A stretch of 64,000 nt of DNA from the NCBI GenBank assembly GCA_037179515.1, contig JAXCGZ010005662.1:227501-291500 (forward strand), read 5' to 3'. Origin of the DNA: Halocaridina rubra (taxonomy: Eukaryota; Arthropoda; Malacostraca; Decapoda; Atyidae). Shown in pieces: positions 1 through 12,300 of this stretch. The translations under genes were made by a program, and so were the position numbers. The first letter of the stretch is position 1, and every line of letters begins with the position of its first letter. The notes below the pieces were generated by a model. It saw only the letters and a list, made by a program, of their open reading frames with translations. It was not told where the DNA came from and did no database searches.

Positions 1-1313
1 AGATTGGGAATTGAATTAAATGCTAAAATGAAGCCACGAGTGAGGTTGGGGAATCTGTAATATGAACATAGTGGCATTCAGTTAGAATGCGTTCATTCCT
101 AAGTATAGCAGATATAAGCTATAAGGTTGGGTTCCTTTTAACCTTCTGTGGTGTAGTGGTAGCGCCTTGACTTAGTAATCATAAGTCCTAGGTTCGAGTC
201 CCGGTCGGGGTAAAAAATGATTCATGTTTTCACATATGTAATGTGCTTATTTGATAATTTCATAGCCCGAATGAGATTGGGAATTGAATTAAATGCTAAA
301 ATGAAGCCACGAGTGAGGTTGGGGAATCTGTAATATGAACATAGTGGCATTCAGTTAGAATGCGTTCATTCCTAAGTATAGCAGATATAAGCTATAAGGT
401 TGGGTTCCTTTTAACCTTCTGTGGTGTAGTGGTAGCGCCTTGACTTAGTAATCATAAGTCCTAGGTTCGAGTCCCGGTCGGGGTAAAAAATGATTCATGT
501 TTTCACATATGTAATGTGCTTATTTGATAAATTCATAGCCCGAATGAGATTGGGAATTGAATTAAATGCTAAAATGAAGCCACGAGTGAGGTTGGGGAAT
601 CTGTAATATGAACATAGTGGCATTCAGTTAGAATGCGTTCATTCCTAAGTATAGCAGATATAAGCTATAAGGTTGGGTTCCTTTTAACCTTCTGTGGTGT
701 AGTGGTAGCGCCTTGACTTAGTAATCATAAGTCCTAGGTTCGAGTCCCGGTCGGGGTAAAAAAATGATTCATGTTTTCACATATGTAATGTGCTTATTTG
801 ATAATTTCATAGCCCGAATGAGATTGGGAATTGAATTAAATGCTAAAATGAAGCCACGAGTGAGGTTGGGGAATCTGTAATATGAACATAGTGGCATTCA
901 GTTAGAATGCGTTCATTCCTAAGTATAGCAGATATAAGCTATAAGGTTGGGTTCCTTTTAACCTTCTGTGGTGTAGTGGTAGCGCCTTGACTTAGTAATC
1001 ATAAGTCCTAGGTTCGAGTCCCGGTCGGGGTAAAAAATGATTCATGTTTTCACATATGTAATGTGCTTATTTGATAATTTCATAGCCCGAATGAGATTGG
1101 GAATTGAATTAAATGCTAAAATGAAGCCACGAGTGAGGTTGGGGAATCTGTAATATGAACATAGTGGCATTCAGTTAGAATGCGTTCATTCCTAAGTATA
1201 GCAGATATAAGCTATAAGGTTGGGTTCCTTTTAACCTTCTGTGGTGTAGTGGTAGCGCCTTGACTTAGTAATCATAAGTCCTAGGTTCGAGTCCCGGTCG
1301 GGGTAAAAAATGA

Positions 1314-1316
<3 letters not shown>
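1..1316 (+). repeat. Tandem array of five 273-bp units containing a tRNA-like Pol III promoter
   Basis: Five head-to-tail copies start at 1, 274, 547, 821 and 1094, so the period is 273 bp (274 once, from one extra A in a poly-A run). By eye the units differ at only a couple of bases. Each ends in a tRNA-like segment, a short A-run, and a linker that leads into the next unit. The array may extend left of the window. It stops at 1316, where an (AT)n tract begins right after the A-run. Near-identity implies recent amplification or homogenisation. The unit looks like a tRNA-derived SINE turned into a satellite. Diverged single copies lie at 2413-2672 and 34826-34912. Confidence 0.93.
143..1303 (+). 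other. Five tRNA-like segments (A box and B box) inside the tandem units
   Basis: The segments are at about 143-210, 416-483, 689-756, 963-1030 and 1236-1303. Each has an A-box-like TGGTGTAGTGGTAGCGC and a perfect B-box consensus GGTTCGAGTCC at tRNA-like spacing, so an internal Pol III promoter is plausible. A six-base stem, GACTTA with TAAGTC, closes a seven-base loop in the anticodon-arm region. The bases upstream (CCTTCTG) do not pair with those after the T arm (TCGGGGT), so no acceptor stem forms. I therefore read these as tRNA-derived SINE heads, not functional tRNA genes. Confidence 0.75.

Positions 1317-1392
<76 letters not shown>
1317..1392. repeat. (AT)n microsatellite
   Basis: An AT dinucleotide tract with one phase break starts exactly at the end of the tRNA-like array. 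Confidence 0.97.
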
Positions 1393-1393
<1 letters not shown>

Positions 1394-1601
1394 GATGACA
1401 GGTCAAATAATCAAAACCATACAATATTTTCTCACATTAAATTTAAAGGCTAAAACATAAAAGTTGGAAACTTGAACACAATGAATAATATTAAGTTTAT
1501 ACACAACGTCTGGCTGTTTCTCCAATCACAAGATTCGGCGGGGGATAAGTGGTTTTTGAAATTAGTGATTTATTCGTTATAAGTATTTATCCAAAATTAT
1601 A

Positions 1602-1650
<49 letters not shown>

Positions 1651-2203
1651 TTTCTCTTATATGTATATACATATTTTAAAGCTTCTGTTATTATTTTTGA
1701 ATCGCTAAATTTTAACTTTCATATATTGTTTTTATATTGATTATACTTATTAGCTTATGCTTATCATCAGCTTTATTACTTTTCTATTACTTATACTACT
1801 CTTAATATCTATTATTTGTATTTTTGTTATAGTATATTCTTTTTATTTGTCATTACTGACAATATAGTTCTTCATGTTATTCATATTATCTTTGCATTTG
1901 TGCTACCGTTACTTTAATACTATTTTTTTTATTGACATTCTCTTGCATATACCACAACTTTTTTCCTAACTTCAATTTCTTCAGAGAATACTTCTTGCTG
2001 GGTCATGTGAGTGAGAACCAACTTAGGTATAACTATTTTAACCATATATATATATATCAAAGCAGCAGGAGGGTCTGCCCCTCTCTTTTTATTTCAATAT
2101 CAATTTCGTGTTCTTCACAAAAATCCTCCCCATCCTATTTCCCCCCCCCCCTCCAGTGATTGACACCATCAAGAGGGCTATGAGTGTTCATTCGAAGCCG
2201 TCA

Positions 2204-2205
<2 letters not shown>
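1393..2205. other. AT-rich sequence without a recognisable gene
   Basis: This holds an (ATT)n run at 1602-1650 and an 11-base C-run at 2141-2151. Open frames here are short and low in complexity. I see no splice-bounded coding exon. Confidence 0.7.
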
Positions 2206-2286
<81 letters not shown>

Positions 2287-2318
2287 ATTATGTATGTATG
2301 ATGATGTATGTATGTATG

Positions 2319-2404
<86 letters not shown>
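2206..2404. repeat. Compound (TA)n / (TATG)n microsatellite
   Basis: Two long TA tracts are separated at 2282-2323 by ATT and TATG units. Open frames through it encode only Ile-Tyr repeats and are not genes. Confidence 0.97.
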
Positions 2405-2405
<1 letters not shown>

Positions 2406-2412
2406 CCAAATA

Positions 2413-4418
<2,006 letters not shown>

Positions 4419-4435
4419 GTGTAATTATCTACTTG

Positions 4436-4640
4436 TGCTTACCCCCTGAGGGAGGGGGGTAAGAATACTTCCTCCTTGTTCTCCTGCGTGTCGTAAAAGT
4501 CGACTAAATGGGGCGGAGCGAGGGGGCTGGGAATCCCCTCCTCTGTATTTATTTCCAGCAAAAAGTCAAACTATTGTCTTTGACTCATCCACCCTCCTAA
4601 TAAGGGGGGTTATGGCTTTGGTATATGGATGGATGGATGG
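4436..4640 (+). repeat. SINE-like element with a (GGAT)n tail, sharing an RTE-type 3' end
   Basis: About 200 bp that includes CTCCTGCGTGTCGTAAAAG and a C-rich/G-rich palindrome. It ends in TAATAAGGGGGG...GGCTTTGG and then a GGAT tetranucleotide tail. The last ~40 bp resemble the 3' end of the RTE element at 27240-27298 (AATTAAAGGGGG...CCAAAGG, then a GATA tail). A short element using an RTE-type 3' end is a reasonable reading. I do not know its family name. Confidence 0.55.
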
Positions 4641-4641
4641 C

Positions 4642-5345
4642 TTACGGGAAGGGCCCCAAGCTCGTAACTTCCCGTCTCCTGATTGGTTCCATTTTGTACT
4701 TAGTGAAACTTATCATACTTGTCCTTTAAACTATGGATTGAGTTAGCATTAACTGCCTCCTCGCTTAGCGAATTCCAGTTATAAACTACTCTTACACTAA
4801 AAAAGTAATTCCTTACATCCTGCAAAAACATTTCTTACGAAGCTCAAATTATGACCTCTAGTTCTAGTGCCAGCCATATCAAACTATCGACCCCTATAGA
4901 CTCAGTCATAACCATGAAGGTATTTAAAAACTGTCACCATATCCCCCTCAGTCTTCTAGCTTCGAGTGATGGTGAGTCTAATTCACACAGCCTCTCATCA
5001 TAACTGAGATTGCATATTTCTGCTACCAGTTTCGTGGCATGTCTTTGAACTTTTTCCAGCTTAACTACATGCTTCTTCAAGTGCGGATTTCAAAAGGTGG
5101 CTGCATATTCGAGTTTGGGCCTCACATAAGTTACGTAAATATTTCTGAACATTTCCTTGTCCATGTGTCTGAAGACTACCCTTACATTTGCTAAAAGCAT
5201 ATGCTGCCCTTACTATGCCATTTATATAATTTCTGGAGACAAATTGGCCAGCATGTTTACTCCTAGATCTCTCTCTCATTCTCTGTTTTTTGAAGTTATA
5301 CTCCTGCCACCGAGTAATCAAGCTTGGGCCTTCTTGCACTTGTGC
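4642..5345 (-). mobile_element. CR1/L2-like non-LTR retrotransposon fragment, copy 1 (3' part)
   Basis: On the minus strand this encodes pieces of the conserved end of a CR1/L2-type ORF2 (HLKKH, KLEKVQRHATKLVPEI, RLRELDLPSLE in the sister copies), broken by frameshifts. The only sizeable frame is 5061-5339. The segment matches 41520-42240 of the better-preserved copy 3. Its 5' end is truncated at about 5345. The 3' tail of copy 2 begins there, so the two elements lie head to tail. Confidence 0.8.
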
Positions 5346-6428
5346 CCATTGTGTATGTGTGTTTATAATTACCTAATTGTGCTTACGGGAAAGACCCCTA
5401 TGCTTGTAGCTCCCTGTTTCCTGGTCGCATCCATTTTTGTGCTCAGTGGTGCTTATCATATTTGTCCTTAAAACTATGAACTGAGTTAGCATTAACTACA
5501 TTTTCGCTTAGCTAATTCCAATCATCAACTACTCTTACATTAAAAAATTAAAAAAAGTACCTTTCATCTTGCAAAGATGCTTTCTTACGAATCTTCAAAC
5601 TATGACATCTGGTTCTAGAGCACGCCATATTAAAATAACGATCCCTATCCAATCAGTTAAAACCATGAAGGAATTTAAAAACCATATCTCCCCTAAGTCT
5701 TCTAGATTCGAGCGATGGTAAGTCTAATTCCCACAGCCTCTCCTCATAACTGAGATTGTGTATTTCTGGTACCAGTTTCGTGGCATGTCTTTGAACTTTT
5801 TCCAGCTTATTTGTGTGCTTTTTCAAGTGAGGATTCCTAAAGGGGGTTGTATATTCAAGTTCTGGCCTCACATAAGTTACATAAATATTTTTGAACTTTT
5901 CCTTATCCCCGTGTCTGAATGTCACCCTTACATTTGCTAAGAAAGCATATACTGCCCTTACTATGCCATTTATATGCATTTTCAGAGGCAAGTCTGCCAA
6001 TATGTTTACTCCTAGATCTCTCTCATTCTCTGTCTCTTGAAGTTCTGCTCCTGCTGTTGAGTATACAAGCCTGAGTCTTTTTGCACTTGTGCACATTCTC
6101 AATGCCTTACAATATGAAGTAATGAATTTCATTAGCCACTTTTCTAACCACTCATGCAGATTATTTAGATCTTCGTGAAGTTCTCTACCACTTTTCTCGT
6201 GTCACTTTATTCACAATCATAGCATCGTCTACAAGCACTCTCAAGAATAAATTTACAGATTCTGGTAGGTCATTTACGGGTACAAGGAACAAAAGTGGCC
6301 CTAAAACTGAACCCTGTGGAACCCCACTACTAACCCTTCTTCATTCAGACACTGAGTGTCTTACTCAAACCCTCTGTTCCCTTCCTTCAAAGTAAGTTTT
6401 AATCCAGTACAAGACATTTCCATCTATT

Positions 6429-8504
6429 ATGGCTATTACTTGCAGCCTCTTAATAAGTCTTCCGGTGGGACCATATCAAATTGGAGACTTCAATGTACAC
6501 CACAGTGAGTGGCTTTATTCTTCTCACACTGATGTGGGAGGAAGCGAGGCCCTTGCTTTCTCTATTACTCACGATCTGGAGCAAATTATCAAACATCCTA
6601 CTCGCGTTCCTGATCATCACGAACATGCTGCAAACACTCTTGACCTATTTTTTACTTCTAACCCTTCAAACTACTCTTATTCTGTGCTCTCCCCTCTTGG
6701 TAAATCTGACCACTCTATGATCTCTGTCTCTTCCATTTTTGCTCCCCCACCACCAATCCCTCCTACTCAGCGCCGCCTTTGGCACTTCGAGCAAATCCAA
6801 TATGAAAATTTGCATAACTTTCTCTTTGACTTCCCACGGGATGACTACTGCTTTCGGTCCCGCAACCCTGATCAGGTAGCTCTAAAAGTTGCCGAGATCA
6901 TGACCGCAGGAATGGAGGCGTACTTCCCTTCTTCTACAAAATCTTTCTCTCCCCCTAAACCTTGGTTTGACCGTGCCTGCTCCATGGCTATCCAGGCTAG
7001 GAATCAGGCTCACCGATCTTACCAAGCCTCTCCTTCCGGTTTAATTCGCTCTGCTTTTATTATAGCTAGGAATCGCTGTACTGCTCAGATTCGAAGGTCT
7101 AAGGCTTCCTTTATAAGAAGGAAAGTTGATGACCTTAACTCCTCTCCCACTGACAAATGCTTCTGGTCCTTAGCCAAAAACCTCTTCAAAAACTTCTGTA
7201 ACTCAAGCTTTCCCCCTCTCATTCGTTCTGATGGTTCTATAGCTTGCTCTCCCACTAACAAAGCCACTCTCTTTGGCTCTCATTTTTCTGCCAACTCTTC
7301 TATCAACGATTCCAGCGCACCTGTTCCTCAGTCTTTTCCCCTCTCTAACCCTATGCCCTCCCTTATCCTTTCTTCACACAAAGTTCATAAGAGTCTTCGC
7401 TCGCTAAAGACGAACAAGGCATCTGGTCCCGATGGTATCCCTGCAAGGTTCCTTAAGGAGTTTGCAGATGAACTGGCTCCTGTGCTTTGCCGTCTTTTTC
7501 GCCTCATTCTTTCAACCAGTATCTATCCTTCATCTTGGAAGCATGCTCTAGTTCAACCTGTTCCTAAGAAGGGTGATCGTTCTATTCCTTCTAACTACCG
7601 ACCTATTGCCCTAACCTCCTCTATTGCTAAAGTTTTCAAAACTTTGCTCAATGCTCACTTCTTGAAACGCCTTGAATCTAACTCACTTATCTCCGATCAC
7701 CAGTACGGCTTCCGCAAGGCAAGATCCACTGGTGATCTCCTGTCCTATCTTACTCATGTATGGTCATCTTCTCTGAGGAACTATGGGGAATCCTTTGTTG
7801 TCGCCCTTGATATCTCTAAGGCTTTTGACAGAGTCTGGCACAAGGCTCTGTTGGCTAAACTCCCTGCCTATGGCTTTACCCCTTCTTTCTGTTCTCTGAT
7901 TTCCAGTTTTCTTACTGACTGTTCTATATCTGTAGTTGTTGATGGCACGACATCTAGCCCTTTCTCTGTTACCAGTGGTGTTCCACAGGGCTCTGTTCTT
8001 TCACCTACTCTCTTCCTTCTCTTCATCAATGATCTTCTACAATCCCCATCTTCCCCTCTTTTTCATGCCTTTGCTGATGATTCTACCCTTCACTTTTCCT
8101 CTGCCTTTTCTTCACAACCTTCATCTTTTACTCGTAATCAATCTCGTATCACTCTTTCTTCTACTCTTAACTCCGATTTGCAGAGAGTACCTGAATGGGG
8201 CAGCCAAAATTTAGTTAAATTCAATGCCTCCAAGTCACAGTTTCTGGCTATCTCTTTATCTTCTTCTCCTCCTGATAACCCTATTGTCTTCGAAACTAAT
8301 GAAATTTACCCTCTTAACTCTATCAATATATTAGGAATCCATACAGCCTCTAACTTGTCTTGGAGGAATCACATAATCCAAATTTCTAAATCTTCATCCA
8401 AAAAATTGGGGGTTTTGTTTCGTTTTCGTCATTACTTTTCCTCATTGCAGTTACTTAAAATTTACAAAGGTCTTATCTGCCCCTGGTTTATCCACCCCAT
8501 CTGA
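6429..8504 (+). pseudogene. Jockey-like ORF2 (endonuclease/reverse transcriptase), 5'-truncated, premature stop
   Basis: A 691-codon open frame. Roughly the first 17 residues read through antisense CR1-like sequence, so the start codon is accidental. The rest is the C-terminal part of an endonuclease (GDFNVHHSEWL; SDHSM near residue 95), then a reverse transcriptase: NKASGPDGIPARFL near 328, ALDISKAFDRVWH near 458, SGVPQGSVLSP near 515, and the catalytic FADDS near 547. The frame stops at 8504. The sister copy at 35607-36659 continues about 140 more residues there, and those codons are visible in copy 1 only in shifted frames to about 8870. The protein would have to be native at both ends to work, and it is not. 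Confidence 0.85.
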
Positions 8505-9087
8505 GGTGCTTCTTCCTTTACTTATCTTCTTGATAGGGTTGAATACAAGGCAGTCAGACTCATTAATGATCCTTCTCTTACTTCTAACTTGGATTCTCTC
8601 TCTCTTCACTGTAAGGTATCTTCCCTTTCGCTTTTCTATCACTACTACTTTTATCGCTGCTCTGATGAGTTGGCGAGTTGCATCCCTCCTCCACTGCCAA
8701 GGCCGTGTAACACTCACCAAAGAGCCTAATCTCACAGGTACTGTGTGGAGAATTGTAGCTCGCAGATTGGTCGGTGAAGAGACTGCTTCTTCCCATCTAC
8801 CTCCAGACTCTGGAACTGTATTCCTCCTTCTGTCTTTCCTAATTCTTATGACCTTTCATCCTTCAAAAAGCTGATCTATCGTAATCTCAGAGCCTAGTCC
8901 TCCATATCTCTGGGTCCTCTGTACCTTGACTTTTTTCTCTCTGTCGTTTTCCTTCGTGTGACATTACCTCATCTCTGCCTTGCCCTTAACCTTTTTTTTT
9001 TCTTCGTTTTGGTATTTTCTCTTGCCCGGGCCTTTATTGATGAGGGCAATTTCTGCCTGTCCCGGTGTCACACCCTTAAAAAAAAAA
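6481..9087 (+). mobile_element. Jockey-like non-LTR retrotransposon, copy 1 (5'-truncated, inserted in the CR1-like copy 2)
   Basis: The element starts inside its endonuclease domain (GDFNVHHSEWL at 6487 onward). It runs through a complete-looking RT domain and a 3' UTR ending CTGCCTGTCCCGGTGTCAC followed by a short poly-A at about 9080. Flanking CR1-like sequence, in the opposite orientation, resumes on both sides. A poly-A tail, an endonuclease-RT order and no RNase H fit the Jockey group; the exact clade is inferred. No clear target-site duplication was found. Copies 2 and 3 lie at 35401-36714 and 49124-51070. Confidence 0.87.
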
Positions 9088-10739
9088 TGCCTCCTGTAAA
9101 TCTAGGAATATGCAGTCCTCCCAGACCTCTCTTTCCTGTAAGATCCGGCTCACTTTATCATGAAATTCTAATAAGTTTGTTACTGTTGATATGCCTTCTC
9201 TGAAGCCATGCTGTAGCACTGACAAAGTTGAAGGATTCCAAATGGAGAGAGATGTGTTTCCTTAGTAGATTCTCCATAAGTTTTCAAACTACAGTATGCT
9301 GGTCAAGGAAACAATCCTATAGTTTAGAGCTGTATCCCTCCTTCCCTTTTTAAAAATAGGGTCCACATTCGTTTGTTTCCAACTTTTATTATGTCAATAA
9401 TGGGATATATCATAATGACCTGTAGCTTTGTGGGTATTTAACTCCCATGCTTTGCATATCTCTGTGGCTAAAACTATTATATTCTCTAATACCGTCCCAT
9501 GAACTCCTAACTCTGCACTCTGAGGGGGTTGGGTATTTTCTGATGTGAATACTGTCTGAAACACTTGTTCAGTTCTTTGTAGATCCCTTCATCCATCTCA
9601 GTAATGCCTCCATCTATTCTTTTTAACTTTAAAGCCTTTTCTTTGCCTTCAGTTATCTCTGACTAAGCTGTGGAAAAGTTTGGGATTTTCTTTAGCCTTC
9701 CTGGTGATATCCCTTTCATAATTTCTTTCTTCCTCCCTTCTTTTACTGAGGTGTTTGTTTGTTGCTCCCCTTATAGGTTTATAGGTCTGCAAGACATTAA
9801 TGTTTTTCTCCTCCTATACCTTTTCTAGCATTTGTCTTCCCACTCCTTACCTCTCTTACACTCATTTTTGAACCATTTCTCTCTGGTAAGAATAACTCCT
9901 TTTTTGGTGGAAGGTATGCAATAAGTTACTATCTTCATATATCCATAAAAAGAGATGTCATACATTTCTTGTACAGATTTGTTGTTATATAAGATTTTCC
10001 AGTCTATAACTGCAAAAAGCTAATTCATTTTGAGGTAATCTCCTTTTGGGCAGTTCCTCCTTGTGTCATTCTCATTGCCTTTACTTTTAGGCAGAACATC
10101 TTCGATGATATAGTCCATCAACAACATACTATGGCCACTATTCCAATTGATGGTTCATACTCAATTTTTTTTTAATGTCCAACACATTATCTGTGAATAG
10201 TAGGTCAAACAATGATGGCTTATCCCCTCCTCTGGCCCTCACTACACATAATCTGTGAATAGTAGGTCAAACAATGATGGCTCATCCCCACCTCTGGCCC
10301 TTCATTGGTTCCAATACATGTTGGTGTAGGAAATTCCTGTGCATACAATCTAGGAATTTTGCCCCAAATGGGTTCTCCCCATTGTGTAGGTCAAGATTTA
10401 TCCAATCTATCTCTCTATGATTAACATCTCCTATAATCAAAATCCTACACTTTCTCGCTCGTGGAATGTTAGCAACTGAGTTTATGATTTTGATAGTACC
10501 TATATGACTTTCCTCATAAACTTCTGGCTTATATTGATTCCTTGGTGGCTAATATACAACAGTTATCATAATGCTCTCTCCCCAGGTATTTATGTGAGCA
10601 ACAAAAAATTCTTTGAACACTTTCTACAGCCATACTTATTTATTCAACCTGAATCCTTTCACTTATGAGCAGTGCTATCCCTCCTCCAGTCCTTTCAGAT
10701 CTTTCAACCCATATTTAATCATCTGAAGCCCTTTGGAAA

Positions 10740-11480
10740 AACTGTTACCCTATCAGCATTTGTGTACAGCAATCTTAACGAGGCTGCATCCCCTGATCTT
10801 CTAGCATTATCTTCTTTTTCTTCCCTTTGGTTGGACAAACTCTGAAACTATTTTTTCTGTCTCATTTAACTTTCCGATATCTTGCAACAAGCTTTTTATC
10901 CTTTCCACATCTCCCTGTGTTCTATACGGTTTCTTGAAGACTGTTCTGAATTCTTAAAAGTCCTTTATGTTGTTTTCCCTCATCAGTACTTCTCTACATG
11001 TGTCCCCTCTCTCAGGGGTTACTTTCATTATTATTGCCTTTCCCCTCCCTAGAATATTTACCAATACTTTGAATGTTTACAAAATTCTCTGGACCACATA
11101 CTACTCCTAGCTTCCTTATCAGTTTTAAAACCCTATTTTATTATATTTAAGTCTCCCTTGCCATGTTGACTCCTGGGGAGCAATTATGCCTGAGATTACA
11201 ACTGACTTCTCTTTATCAAATGACTATTTGATTAGTGGATTAGCCCATTCAATCACAACTTCTTTAATTTTTTCTATTACTGTTTCTTTGTAGTCAACAG
11301 TATTTACATTTTCCAGTGTCACCTCCCCCATTCCCTCCTTTACTGCCACATTTTGCTTTACTGCATCTGCAAAGGGTACCTTATTTAGCCTCTGAAACTC
11401 TTTTGTACTGTTCAGTGTTATCCTTTAACTGGACATTCCAAACTGCAATCTAGTTTCTCTCAAAAGATAGAAGTGAACTA
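10740..11480 (-). pseudogene. CR1-like ORF1 remnant
   Basis: On the minus strand, about 11420-11230 reads openly as an acidic/basic ORF1-like stretch (including FADAVKQNV and KETVIEKIKEVV). It then continues in broken frames to about 10740, where the endonuclease region begins. It lies directly upstream of that endonuclease in the element's orientation, which is where ORF1 of CR1/Jockey-group LINEs belongs. No zinc knuckle or other named domain is recognisable. The assignment rests on position and colinearity. Confidence 0.5.
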
Positions 11481-11490
11481 ACATTTACTT

Positions 11491-12300
11491 CATTCAGGCT
11501 GTCAGGCTAGGTTAGGTTAGTGCCTTGCCTAACCTATCACAATAACTCACGGAGTAATTTGATGTTCTGGGGGTCGCTAATGTTTATTTGATCCAAAAAT
11601 TATTGTCATATAAGTAATTTATATATTATATTTTTCAAATTTTAACCCCTCAAGTTAGGCAAAACTTGACAAATGAAATGCGGCCCAGAACACCATAAAC
11701 TAGCAGTCTTTTTTCTTTAGAATGATTTCTCTCTCAGGAGCTTAAACCTTCGTTTTCCTTTCTGTTGATTCTCACAGCTGATGCAACAAGAGAGATGACC
11801 ATGAATGGTTTCGATTTTGACTCTGCTGAAGACTTAGAACTATATGCTTCCCCTCTCACACTCGCGACACTTCCAGTGCTTTTTGCCAGATAATATAAAA
11901 CATTATGATGCCTCATATTTGTGCCATATTTTGTGACCGATCATTCACTTCAACTCTTTATTATACTATGGTAGCAACAGAGGAACGTCACTTTGTATTA
12001 ACTTTCAGTGTTATCTATCTTCGTGCAAGTAATTTTACCAGTTATATAGGACCACTGATCTGAGGTAGCGTAATGCATTAATATTCGGATTATTTGCAAC
12101 AAAGGTGCATGACCGTAAGTTGCAGTAAAACTATGCCCTATTTAAAATGTTCCGAAGATACTTATGGTAGCTCTCGGGAAAACTTTTTTTTCTGTCCTAA
12201 TAACCTTCATCACCTCAGGCATCTTCAGATGTTAACTATTATTTGAACTACCTTGATTTTAAGGGATGTGATACATCATTATATTTGTGCATACAGCAAT
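11491..12300. other. No gene seen
   Basis: AT-rich sequence beyond the CR1-like 5' end. It contains a small hairpin of TAGGTTAGGTTAG against CTAACCTA at 11512-11542. A 60-codon minus-strand frame (11734-11916) has no supporting splice sites or recognisable family. Confidence 0.5.

Larger units (their letters stand above)
5346..11490 (-). mobile_element. CR1/L2-like non-LTR retrotransposon, copy 2 (longest copy, split by a Jockey-like insertion)
   Basis: Read on the minus strand, this runs from ORF1 remnants (11480-10740) through endonuclease (about 10740-9600) and reverse transcriptase (about 9600-9088 and 6480-6140) to the 3' ORF end (6132-5653) and 3' UTR. It ends at a TG-rich microsatellite tail around 5344-5358. 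Bases 6481-9087 are a foreign plus-strand LINE. Their removal restores colinearity with copy 3 at 41506-44290. All frames carry stops and shifts, so it is dead. Within it, about 63 bp are tandemly duplicated near 10179-10310. CR1-type elements normally encode an endonuclease-RT protein and end in short microsatellite tails, which fits. Confidence 0.85.

Noticed and set aside
143..1303. Cluster of functional tRNA genes
   Set aside because: The acceptor stem cannot form (CCTTCTG against TCGGGGT) and the sequence continues into a SINE-like body.
1..1316. CRISPR-like or other short-spacer repeat array
   Set aside because: The period is 273 bp with no unique spacers, and the unit is tRNA/SINE-like in a eukaryotic genome.
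11512..11542. Interstitial arthropod telomere repeat (TTAGG)
   Set aside because: Only about two and a half units are present and the copy opposite forms a small hairpin. This is too short to call telomeric.
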